From Diospyros lotus (lineage: Eukaryota; Streptophyta; Magnoliopsida; Ericales; Ebenaceae), in contig NC_068350.1 in the NCBI RefSeq assembly GCF_014633365.1, positions 31,859,119 through 31,923,118 of the forward strand: a stretch of 64,000 bases of DNA, read 5' to 3'. This document shows positions 1 to 9,395 of the stretch, in pieces. Each line of letters begins with the position of its first letter. The first letter of the stretch is position 1. The notes beneath the pieces are model-generated. The model did not search any database and was not told the DNA's origin. It worked only from the letters and a program-made list of their open reading frames with translations. A program made the translations under genes and the position numbers.

Positions 1-2096
1 TACTAATAAAAAAAATTAAATGTCTAAACCAAGAAACTATCGCATAAATTGATATTTTCTGCTTTTCTGCTTCAATTCATTCTTGATTCCTAATTTGTCA
101 CCTTTTTTGTTGATGCGGTGTTGTGTTTTACTTTTGCTTTCCCAATATTGTTGGTTTGGACATTTGTTTTTTCTTTTTCTTAATAATATCTTAGCTTCTA
201 TAAAAAAAAATCCCAAAAATATATCCCTTTGATCACCCAACATATATTTGTACCAAAATTGAAATTTTAGATTAAATAAAATGAAATGATTTGGATATTC
301 TAATTGAGAAGCTAAACTTTTTATGAAATTTGTTCTATTTGGAAATCTCTTTCACACACAACTCGTGCCATATCATTTCTTAGATTTGTCCTCAAGACAT
401 ATATCGAGCAGTTGGATGAGCAATATACTAGTGTCAATTCAGTGGATTGTGAGTTCGATCTTCACCCTGCGTAAGAAGTAAAAACTCAATTTGCGATTTA
501 GCTCCCCTGACATAATCAAAGGAACAAATATCAAAGATCGCGTAAAGATGATCATCCCAATTTCTTAGACAAATTTATAATTGAGATATCCATGGCTTTA
601 AGTTGAAAATCAAAGTTGTAGATACCTCACCTTATGTCCTTTAAGAAAAAGAAATGGTAAAACAATGAATTAGACTTTTGCGCACAACCTATAGAGAAAT
701 GAGAACTTTGTTCGAGGCCTTCAAATCAGATTGATATCCTGAAAACCCTTGAAAGCCATTAAGAAAAGGAATGAAATCATTTATCTCAAAGTCTAATAAG
801 TAGTGAAAATTTGCGTCACACTAAAGAAATTACTGAAGGATTAGAAAAAGAAGAAAAATAAAAAACGAATTTTGAAAGTTATTTAGAAAGAGTATATCTA
901 CCGTTAAAGGGAGCTTTAAATTTCTGTTGGTATCTCTGTTTCTCGTTTTGCTCAACGCTGGTAGGTTTTGTGTTCCCTGAGTACCTCTTGTTCTCATTTG
1001 CACAATGCCAGTTGCTTTGCAAATGAAACATATATAGACACATACACACATTGACGATTAATGCTGTAATAAATGTTGAAGATATTGAAAACCCTAATTT
1101 AATTAATTTTATTTACATTTTTTCCTACCATCGAAATATCTCACAATATTCTACTCTAATATATTAAACTTCAAACAATCATACCACTATTGAGTTTTTC
1201 ATTTTATTTTTTTTTTGTTTTTATTTTGTGATATATAAAACCTTGGGTAAAAACTAAAAGAACATCAATAAAATAAAGAAAATTATTCTGCACTCCGGCA
1301 TCTAAGGATGGATTGGTAGAGAGAACTAGAGAAGAAAGCTGACAAAAAAGGACAATAGTTTGAGAGATTGTAGCATAGAGATTCCCAATAGAATTCAACT
1401 ACTTACCTTGAGGGTTCATATCCATGAAGTTTTGATAGCTAGCTATTATGCTTCCCCTAAGAGCCACCAAAAGCATGACATCACAACATAAACTAAGCAA
1501 AGTAAGAAAATACAAGGAAGCCTAAGTAAATGAAGCAATAACTAAAAACAAAAGGAGAAAGATAGATCAATGAATTCCATATGCTCTTACAGATACCAAT
1601 GAGGGGATCATATCTTTGGGTTAAGAACTATATAGCTTGCACCCACAGCTTTAAGAACAACGTGATTCCATTAGTTCGAGTCTTCTCTCCTTTCATCTCC
1701 TTAGGAAATCTTCTCAATAATTTCTTCATTGTCATCTTTGATTACTTCCCTTTCTCATGTTGGATCATGCCTTCACCTTCTCCAAAGAAGCAAGACATTC
1801 CTCAGTCATTAATGGGAAGAGAAAGTAGGCTCCTGATTACATTTTTCTTTCTTTAGAGTTAAAGAGGATTATTCTTATGGATTTGTTCCTTTAACCTTCA
1901 TCTGATCCAACTGAGTTGATAAGAGGTAGCTGCTAACCTAAGATTAACTTATAGAGTTGAGCATTCACTTTGTGAAATAAATGTCATAGATCAAGAAAGT
2001 TACTAAGTGTTTGATCCAATCAGTTGTGGGAGGGATGACTAGATCCACAACCATTGTCCTCTTTTCTCATAAAATCTATGGATTTAACATTTCCTC
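1..2096. other. AT-rich intergenic sequence, no gene recognised
   Basis: I see only short chance ORFs here on both strands, none longer than about 90 codons and none with a recognisable domain. A SINE-like repeat lies near 400-530 and is listed separately. Part of 1390-2060 on the minus strand looks faintly coding, but it carries several stops and I could not match it to any family. Confidence 0.5.
400..530 (+). mobile_element. SINE-like repeat, copy 1
   Basis: The stretch contains a tRNA-type B-box-like motif (GAGTTCGATC at 451-460) followed by a 'ttcaccctgcg...aagtaaaaact' tail. The same arrangement occurs in better-preserved copies at 12899-13085 (+) and 25745-25900 (-). The boundaries are approximate and no target-site duplication is clear. 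The family assignment rests on the shared pattern within this window only. Confidence 0.4.
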
Positions 2097-3949
2097 TGTA
2101 ATGTCCCGGTTTTTGAGGAAAATTATGTTGTGTGAGGAAGGGCTACAGTAAATGAAGTTAAAAAGGGAGGAAAAGTCAAAGAGATGATGTGTTGAAATCT
2201 TAGGAAGTCAAAATGGGCATATGATATAGGGTGAAATTCTTCTAAATAGGTGAGGAAGCTATACTTGATGTTGAATAGTCTAAGACAAAGGATGAATGAG
2301 TAGCCAAGCCAAAGGAAGTCATGCATAGTCAAAGTAAGAGAAAGAAATTTCAAAGGAGATTGAGATAGGGGGAAAAATTAAAGTCAAGGGAAGAAGCAAA
2401 GGTGAAAGTCAAAGCAAGAGAAATTTGAAAAGTCAAAAAGTGGAGCAAAATGTATATATATATTTATGCTATGGGATTGTGGTATTTATAAATGTTGAAA
2501 TGTGGGATTCTGAGTTTTAGGATTATTATATAGGAATTATGACTTAAGATAAATAAGAAAATAGGATAAGTATAATTAAAAGGAGTAAGTGAGGCATGAG
2601 GAATCAAAGGAAATTGGGAGAGAGAGATAGAGGGTCGATGCAATTGGGAGGAAAAAGTTAGGGCTTCCAAATCTTCTTCTTCTTCTCCCTTTTCCTTGAT
2701 CATCAAAGGTTCAAGAAGGTTGTGTGCAAGTAAGGAGTTGTTTCATTATCTTGCTCTTCCTCTCTAGTTGGATTTTCCCTTGTTTTGAAGGAAGTTTGAG
2801 GACTTCTTCTCTTGTGGTAATTTCTTCAAGTTAAAAGCAAAGGAGAAACATAATAAGTCAAGTTCTAATCTCTCCTTGAGCCCTTTAACTTTGAAATCAA
2901 AGAGTCTTTGTGATTTAATCACCAAAAACATCTTAGTTTTGGAAAGGAGTTATTGGAAAGTATCTATGTAGAAAGAATTGTAAATCTCTCTTAAACCTTG
3001 TCTATTCTTGTTGAAGTGTTTTGGAACTCAAAATAGGGTTTGTTCTACCCTATAATCCAATAAGAATGGTGTAATCCTTATTAAGGTGTAGACCATACAA
3101 GCATTTTTGGAGAAGCTTGCATGTTGGTGTGCAATTTCAGGTGGCAAGGCATTCTATCGTCGACAAATGCTTAAGAAACTATCAACTGTTTGGCTCAATA
3201 GGGGAAAATTATCAATCATTTTTGGAAGGCTATGGACCATTTTTGCGCCCAAAATGACGAAACTGTCGACCATTTTTGGGAAGTTGTCGACCGATTCTAC
3301 TATTCCTCTACTACCAAAATCAAGTTGTTTCCCAAGTGTTTCCCTCTTGAATTCACCTTTTGGATAGATGTCTTTGGGGGATAAATATGCATATTTGGGC
3401 ATGTTACCGGGTTAATGTTGGGACCGTTCGAGGTTGTGAAATGGAATGCGTTTAATGTGCATGTTTTCATTTGATATGTTCTATATGTTATGTCACATAT
3501 ATGTTGTGGTGTTAGGGTCCGGGTTTGCAGTATCGGGGGGAGCATATGTTGTGAGTGCTTGGGCACGAGCATCTTAGGTCAGCTTGGGTATGGTCAAGCA
3601 CAAGCATTGCATTGGGAGTGATTTTCAAAGTAGGCATAGCATGGCTTGATGCCTGGTTTTATGGGGGTCGTGTATCACATCAATGCTTACATTGCCATGC
3701 ATTTTCTTTGTGTTACATTGCATGGTTACTGGTGTGTGCAGTGGTTTTATCCACAGGGTATACCCACGAGCTTTAGCTCATTGTGATGTTATGATGTTGT
3801 GGGAATTGTGGTGGATGTGGTATGAGAGCTTGGCTCATGGGGGATATGATATTGGTGAATGTGATATGAGACTTTCGGCTCATGCTTTTGATATGAGAGC
3901 TTTAGCTTATGTTATTGATGTGCTAATTAGTTTATGGCTGTAGCAGATT

Positions 3950-4172
3950 TGTAACATCTCGCATTGAGCGATAGGAAGGACTAGAATAACTTACCCTGAT
4001 GGGTCTACGCGAACTTCCCAAGGGTCACCCATCCTTGAGCTTCCCCATCTCAAGCACGTTTAACCCGAGAGTTTTTTGCCTACATTCAGCCCAAAAGGTA
4101 TCAAGTTGGTTATTTTCTTCCTTACATATCCTCGATATATACTACCATTCTCTAGGCTCTTAAGGTATTACA
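3950..4172 (-). repeat. Cassandra LTR, unit 1 (leftmost, 3'-most in element sense)
   Basis: 223 bp, TG...CA. The 5S-derived box-C-like segment (GGATGGGTGACC on the minus strand, near 4023-4034) is best preserved in this copy. The left flank is the target duplication agatt. Confidence 0.85.
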
Positions 4173-4360
4173 TTCTCCCCCTCTTGAGCACATGATGTTC
4201 TCGTCTTGCGACCTTACAACTAGTCCCAGAGCTTCTCCCATTTGGGGGCTGCCATCCTAGAAGCCTTTCAGAAGCCACTTCTTGTACAGGTCCTTGAGCC
4301 CTAGCGCCACTCCCTGCCCTTATTGGACCGCCTTCACCAAGGGTCGGCTATGTTACCATC

Positions 4361-4585
4361 TATAACATCCCGCATCGAGCGATAAGAAGAATCAGAACAA
4401 CTTACCTTGATTAGCCTACGCGAACTTCCCAAGGGTTTCCCATCCTTAAGCTTTCTCAGATCAAGCACGCTTAACTAATAAGTTCTTTGCCTGCATTCAG
4501 CCCAAAAGGTATCAAGCTGGTGTTGTTTCCTTCCTTACTTATCCTTGATATATACTACTCTTCTTTGGGCTCTTGGGGTATTACA
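4361..4585 (-). repeat. Cassandra LTR, unit 2
   Basis: 225 bp. The plus-strand left terminus reads TATAACATCC instead of TGTAACATCC, so the terminal dinucleotide is mutated. The 5S-derived region is present. The internal domain to its right is 4586-4774. Confidence 0.85.
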
Positions 4586-4774
4586 TTCTCCCCCCTTGAG
4601 CATATAACGTGCTCATCATGCGACTTTATAACTGGTCCTAGATCTTTTCTCCTTTAGGGGCTACCATCCTAGAAGCCTGCCAGAAGCCGCTTCTTATACA
4701 GGCCCTCGAGCCCTGGCGTCACTCTTTGCCCTTATCGAACCGCCTTCACTAAGGGTGTTGGCTTTGATACCACC

Positions 4775-4999
4775 TGTAGCATCCCGCATCGAGCGATAGG
4801 AAAGATTGGAACAACTTACTTTGATGGGCTTATGGGAACTTCCCAATGGTCACTTATTCTTAAGCTTTCTCAGTTCAAACACGCTTAACCAGGGAGTTCT
4901 TTACCCGCATTCAGCCCAAAATGTATTTAGTTGGTATTGTTTCCTTCCTTACTTATCCTCGATATGTACTACTCTTTTCTAGGCTCTTGGGGTGTTACA
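4775..4999 (-). repeat. Cassandra LTR, unit 3
   Basis: 225 bp, plus-strand start TGTAGCATCC and end GGTGTTACA. It is the most diverged copy in the 5S-derived region, where GGATGGGTGACC has become AGAATAAGTGACC. The internal domain to its right is 5000-5186. Confidence 0.85.
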
Positions 5000-5186
5000 T
5001 TCTCCCCCCTTGAGCACATGATGTCCTTGTCATGCGACCTTACAACTGATCCCAGATCTTCTCCCATTTGGGGGTTGCCATCCTAGAAGCCTGCCAGAAA
5101 CTGCTCCTTGTATAGGCCCTCGAGCCTCAGCGCCACTCCCTACCCTCATAGGATCGCCTTCACCAAGGGTCGGCTTTGATACCACC

Positions 5187-5411
5187 TGTAACATCTCGCA
5201 TCGAGCGATAGGAAGGACCGGAATAACTCACCCTAATAGGCCTACGCGAACTTCCTAGGGGTCACCTATCCTTGAGCTGCCCCAACTCAAACACGCTTAA
5301 CCCGAGAGTTCTTTGCCTACATTCAGCCCAAAAGGTATTCAATTGGTGTTGTTTCCTTCCTTACTTATCCTTGATATATACTACCCTTCTCTGGACTCTT
5401 AGGATATTACA
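5187..5411 (-). repeat. Cassandra LTR, unit 4 (5' LTR in element sense)
   Basis: 225 bp, followed directly by the target duplication agatt at 5412-5416. In the minus-strand sense this is the first LTR of the array, and the primer-binding site lies 2 bp downstream of it (5172-5184). Confidence 0.85.
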
Positions 5412-6034
5412 AGATTTGTATACAGGACTTTGGATGCCATTAGATGTGTACCTTATGTGGGCCTCAAGGACCATATGTGTACATTTTTGCATTTTTACAT
5501 CATTGATTTGACATGGTGGTTAATGGTATGGCATGATGCATTGTGCATGGCATGAATTAGGTAAGGTTCACTTCATGAGTGAGCCATCTTCAAGCTCTGT
5601 TATCCTTCCCTTCTATATACATTTGTTGGGCCTTGTGACTCATATTTGCTTCTCACCATTTCAGGTACTAGTAAGGGTAAAGATGGGAATAGACCGTGTG
5701 GGTCTTGATCGTTGGGTTAGCAATGTACAGAGCTCTCCAGAACAAAATATCTTGGGGTGTCGTCTTGTTTTTTTTAAGAGGCTAGCTAAACTTTTGTGGC
5801 CTAGGCCGATTGCACTCTTTGTTCAGGGCTAGTGTATTGTAAAGAATGACAGGTATTTTATTTTGAATGTCAAAGATCATGTATGAAGGAAAATGGTGGT
5901 GGATTTTTAATGTGTGTTATTGTAAAATGAATGTCCTTAATAGAGTTTTTATTTCTATTTCTATTCTTTTAGTGGTCCCTCCTGAATTCTTCGCTTATAG
6001 GGACTCCGGGAGTGAGTGAGCTCGGGTTTCAGCA

Positions 6035-6169
6035 ATAATGCGACCTCGCTGCGATGTTTTCAGTCTTAAGTCCATTGGGATTCGAGAGGTTGGGCTCAAT
6101 CATTGGACTATTCCTAACCCAAAGCAGTCCAGATAATAGCCCAAACTGGTCCAAAAAATGCCCGTAACA
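6035..6169 (-). repeat. Probable LTR start remnant of a second reverse-strand element
   Basis: On the minus strand a polypurine tract (GTTGGGGGGCTA, 6172-6183) is followed by TGTTACGGGC, which reads like the PPT/3'-LTR junction of an LTR retrotransposon. The sequence down to about 6035 ('gcccaa...gtcca'-rich) would then be its U3. It does not resemble the LTR at 7352-8239, so two elements may be fused here. Confidence 0.35.
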
Positions 6170-6461
6170 TTAGCCCCCCAACTCGCCGTGCGATCTTCGG
6201 AGCGTGAGCTGATGTATGCAGACCTGATTGGGCTATACAAGCTGTTAATCCACCTTCTAGAGTAATACCCGGTATTGAAAATAAATAATTTTTGATTATT
6301 TTAATTACTCCACCTTCTGGAGTAATACCCGCTTAATGTATCGCTTTAGGGATTCATTTGGCCTTTGTTGCAAGCTCAAACCCTTGTTGCACTGGTTGCC
6401 TTTGGAGTTCTTCAGATAAAGGAAACCCCTTCGAAGGCGTTTCCTTTGACGTCATCATTAC

Positions 6462-6812
6462 CTATTTCTGCTCTAGCACATTTTCTATGAGGCGCTCAAT
6501 ATTAGACGCCTTGAGTGTTTCCTGTTCTGCTTCGTTTTTGCGAAGAGGTGGGTCGTAAGGAGCTCGTAAGTAGGTGCTTCCTGCTGTCTCTTTATACATG
6601 GGAGCTTTCCCTATCCTTCTATCACGTTTCCTTCCCAAGTTTGTCATCTCGGGGACTTGGTTATTCGGCCATGGAGTTATAACTCTTACCCCCTGCCATG
6701 TGGTCCTTGGAGGGGTTTCTATGGATCTCCGGTGTTCTCCCATCTTATCGGCTTGTCTCATGTGGGGAATTAGTTCACGCAGCAAAGCAATGATTCCCTG
6801 TAGTCTTCTCAT
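6462..6812 (-). pseudogene. Tat-type gag N-terminal fragment
   Basis: This is an open frame of about 116 codons downstream of a gypsy LTR and PBS in the same orientation. It starts with a helix-forming, Leu/Arg-rich segment (MRRLQGIIALLRELIPHM) and then runs into Arg/Pro-rich sequence. The position and the parallel with the region upstream of gag in the large Tat element (about 42900-43030) suggest the N-terminal spacer of a gag polyprotein. I see no gag core domain, so this is a positional inference. Confidence 0.4.
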
Positions 6813-7351
6813 ATTCTTCTCATTGTTTATCTTGAGTTCATCATTCTGTTGTTTTAGTTCCTCAAAATTCTTCTATAGTTGTTCATAATTTGATAGCAGG
6901 ACCATGGGTGGGGCTATCCCGGAGGGATCAGGAGGTACTAAAGCCTCCACGAGGTCTTTATTTGGAATTGAAGACTGTCCAAATGAGTGTTGTTCCTAAC
7001 TAGCGGGTGCTGCATGCGGGACTTGCTTCCCTCGTTCTATCGCATGCCTCCTCAGTCTAGTTACGTGTACTTTTTCCTGCTCTAAAAGTTCCATGCCCCC
7101 CAGTCCAATGGTCTGGTTGCCCTCGAGCGTAGGAAAGTTTTCTGAATGCACTTCATTGTCAGGGTGATCTTCTGAAAATTCTAGCACCGCAGGGTGCACC
7201 TGATTGGGGCCTTTTGTGTCTTCTATCCTAGTACGAGCGCTCCTTCAGGTGGAGTTATGCGTGTTCGTCGAATTAGCTGATCTAGTCTCATTCAGCATCT
7301 TGCGTTAAGATTGGCTTTTTGCTGCGTTTCCCACAGATGACGCCAAATTAT

Positions 7352-8239
7352 TGTTACCAAAATACAACAATACAACAATTAGAATTTTTAGGAGTGGGAT
7401 GCACGTGGATGCCGTCGGCCTCGGGACTCTATCGAAGATTTGGCTGCAAAACTAAAGGGGGCTTCCGAAGGGTTCCTTCCAAAGGATGCTTCCGAAGGCT
7501 GGCTCGCAATAGGCTTCCGAAGGGTTGCTTGGGATAGGCTTCTAAAGGAGGCTTCCGAAGGGAACTTCCCTTACAGCTTCCAAATGGGGTTTCTGAAGGA
7601 AACTTAAACTTCCCCAGCAGCTTCCGAAACTCCTTTTCCAGCAGCTTCCGAATGTCCTTCTCCAGCAGCTTCCGAAGCTCCTTCCTCTGCAGCTTTCGAA
7701 GCTCCTTCCTCAGTAGCTTCCAAAGGGTTTTTGGTCCTTCCGAAGGAACTGTAGTGGACAAACAAGGATTAGAAGGCTCGCGGGATTTTTCTCCCGCGAA
7801 GGCCCTCTAATACTCAAGTCAGTAACGGAAGGAAAATAATCGCGAGGAATGGAAAAGAAGACTAAATTTTGGAAGGAAAATGAGAGAGAAATACTGATGT
7901 CCGGATCCTTTTCTGAGGGTTGAACTTGGCCTTTTATAGAGATCGAGCAGGGAGCACACGTGGCCTTTCCGAAGGCTTCCTTTTGAAGGATCCTTCCCTA
8001 GCCACTTCCAAATGGGGCTTTCGAAGGGAGCTTCCGAAGGAAACTTCCCCAGCAACTTCCGAAAGAAACTTCTTTAGCAACTTCCGAAGTTCCTTCCTTA
8101 GCAGTTTTCGAAGCTCTTTTCTCAGCAGCTTCTGAAGCTCCTTCCTCTACAGCTTCCGTAGCTCCTTCCTCAGCAGCTTTCGAATGTGGCTTTCTTGCCA
8201 TGCTTGGACTTCTCGTTTTCGATTTTTTGGGGCACAACA
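7352..8239 (-). repeat. LTR of Tat-type element with repeated CTTCCGAAG words
   Basis: About 888 bp. The plus-strand start is TGTTACCAAAATACAACAA, matching TGTTGCCAAAATACAACAA at 43552, and the right end is GGGGCACAACA. The interior has two blocks (7480-7740 and 7960-8190) densely filled with variants of the palindromic word CTTCCGAAG and of 'agctccttcctcagcagcttccgaa'. The long plus and minus ORFs across it are by-products of these repeats. Confidence 0.65.
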
Positions 8240-8324
8240 CCTATTAATAAATTGCAAGTGTATGAGGTTAGGTAACTTCACATTCATAGGCTAAATAGAT
8301 GAAACAACTTTAAAAAATCGTAGA

Positions 8325-8515
8325 AATCGCACAACGAAAATGGGTGGATTAGTATTAAGCATGTTTTAGGCAAACTGCGGGAACTTGCAATGCAGTTTTC
8401 GTGAATCAAACCAGACCGTGCGGTTTGCTTTGACAAAAAAAATCACACATGCGATTTGGCGTATTAAAAATGCCAAAAATCAGTCAAACCACACTATACA
8501 CACCCTTAATTATAG
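8325..8515. repeat. MITE-like 'tgcggtttg' repeat
   Basis: The stretch contains clustered and inverted forms of 'gcggtttg' and 'caaaccg' (for example accgtgcggtttgctttg and gcgatttggcg). It ends in 'acacaccctta', like the conserved TGTACACCCCTA-type terminus of a family I know from other plant genomes. It may be a degenerate, non-coding hairpin transposon. Boundaries are approximate. Confidence 0.4.
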
Positions 8516-8541
8516 CAACAAATAAGGCAGAGATACAACAT

Positions 8542-8950
8542 GACTCTAATACCAATTGTGAGAAAATGTATAAAATATACACATTCATCTCCGGCCATTA
8601 TTTGTATGCAAAAGAACTGTTGCAATTGATTTGGATACTTCCTATCAATGAGCCAATTGTGCATTGATGGTATATGCTCTTAGATTTACTCTTGATTGGG
8701 GACCCAAATTACTTTCTATATTTTATGTATATTTTTCAATAGAGGAACCCCTCTATTTATAGACAAAACAATATCTATCTTCTTTCAAAACTAATTCCAT
8801 CAAATTAGTTTGAATTCAATTTAAAAAATAATTATCACTCTTTAACTAGTGAATAAATATCAAGAAATAAATCTTAATGGTTTAAATGGTATTTATTAAT
8901 AAATAGGACCACCTAATAGATAATTATTCTAATAAATAATTACAATGCAT
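8542..8950 (-). mobile_element. Copia-type LTR remnant with adjacent PBS
   Basis: On the minus strand, a degenerate initiator-tRNA PBS (TGGTATTAGAGTC, 8542-8554) follows an LTR end ...TCTCACA at 8557. The sequence to the right includes a possible transcription region (ctatttatagacaaaac near 8751-8768). The far end of the LTR is not recognisable, and no coding sequence remains to the left. Confidence 0.45.
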
Positions 8951-9395
8951 TTTTTTTTTTTTTTTTTTGTCTTTCATCGATATCATGGAACGATTGTGCT
9001 TTCTTTACATTGGATGGTTGATTTTTCACTTTCTTTCTATCATTAATTTTAATCAGACAACATCAATAACTTCTTTTCTTCTTTCTCTTTCTACATAAGG
9101 AGCACATCGATGATGGGTTCATCACCAACAACCCCTACCCTATTGTTGGTGATGAAGTCCTAAAACCTACCATAGAGGTTGACAATAACTAATTTTTTTA
9201 ATTATTATTTATTTTTAATTGAATTAATATTAAAATTAATATTAATTTCAAAGCATTATTATATTTTAAAAGGAACACAAACTTAACATTTGGACAAGCC
9301 CTCCCTCCCAGTCCGTCGCTGAACATTGAAAAGTAACTTCATCTTTGTCGGCTAACTTAATCGGACCATTAGTCGATCCGCTGCGACTGCCACAC
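8951..9395. other. Gene-free spacer downstream of the MAKR gene
   Basis: It has a T-homopolymer at about 8948-8967 and AT-rich sequence to 9260, then the 3' flank/UTR of the MAKR gene. No ORF here is convincing. Confidence 0.5.

Larger units (their letters stand above)
3950..5411 (-). mobile_element. Cassandra TRIM retrotransposon, tandem array (4 LTRs, 3 internal domains)
   Basis: Four LTRs of 223-225 bp alternate with three internal domains of 187-189 bp, so the unit repeats every 411-414 bp. Read on the minus strand, each LTR starts TGTAATACC or a close variant and ends in a form of GATGTTACA (GCTACA and GTTATA in the two middle LTRs). Each LTR contains a degenerate 5S rRNA segment (the GTTAAGCGTGCTTG and GGATGGGTGACC...GGGAAG regions), which is the hallmark of Cassandra. 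Each internal domain begins with a primer-binding site for initiator tRNA-Met (TGGTATCAAAGCC, minus strand, at 5172-5184 and 4760-4772, and mutated at 4346-4358). Each ends in a purine tract (about AAGGGGGGAGAA) just before the next LTR. The whole array is flanked by the perfect 5-bp duplication 'agatt' (3945-3949 and 5412-5416). There is no coding capacity, as is usual for this non-autonomous element. Confidence 0.9.
2097..6034 (+). mobile_element. Gypsy-type LTR-like sequence hosting the Cassandra array
   Basis: The stretch starts with TGTAATGTCCCGG at 2097, a typical start for long plant chromovirus-type LTRs. It carries variable repeats of the form 'gagctttagctcat' (3765-3910), like those in 29476-30585 (reverse strand) and 57990-59180. 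It has no gag or pol, so it looks like a solo or fragmentary LTR. A Cassandra array is inserted at 3950-5411. The 3' end is placed tentatively at a TTTCAGCA near 6034. I could not find a matching target duplication (left flank tcctc), so the right end may be truncated. The orientation is inferred from the TG start. Confidence 0.5.
6170..8239 (-). mobile_element. Deleted Tat-type gypsy element (5' LTR, PBS, start of gag)
   Basis: In the minus-strand sense this is an LTR (8239-7352), then a PBS-like TGGCGTCATCTGTGG (7331-7345), then the start of a gag reading frame (6462-6812), and then nothing recognisable from pol. The same LTR/PBS/gag arrangement occurs in the large element at 31445-46882, whose LTR end also reads TTTTGG.AACA and which has similar gag-upstream sequence near 42900-43030. 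The internal region is therefore heavily deleted. A short direct repeat (ccaccttctRgagtaatacccg) occurs at about 6251-6272 and 6309-6330. Confidence 0.6.

Noticed and set aside
3950..5411. A 5S rRNA gene cluster
   Set aside because: The 5S-like segments are degenerate and sit within LTRs with PBS and PPT, and the units are flanked by one target duplication, so this is Cassandra and not a 5S gene array.
3950..5411. CRISPR-like regular repeat array
   Set aside because: Repeats of 225 bp with conserved 188-bp 'spacers' are not CRISPR, and this is plant nuclear DNA.
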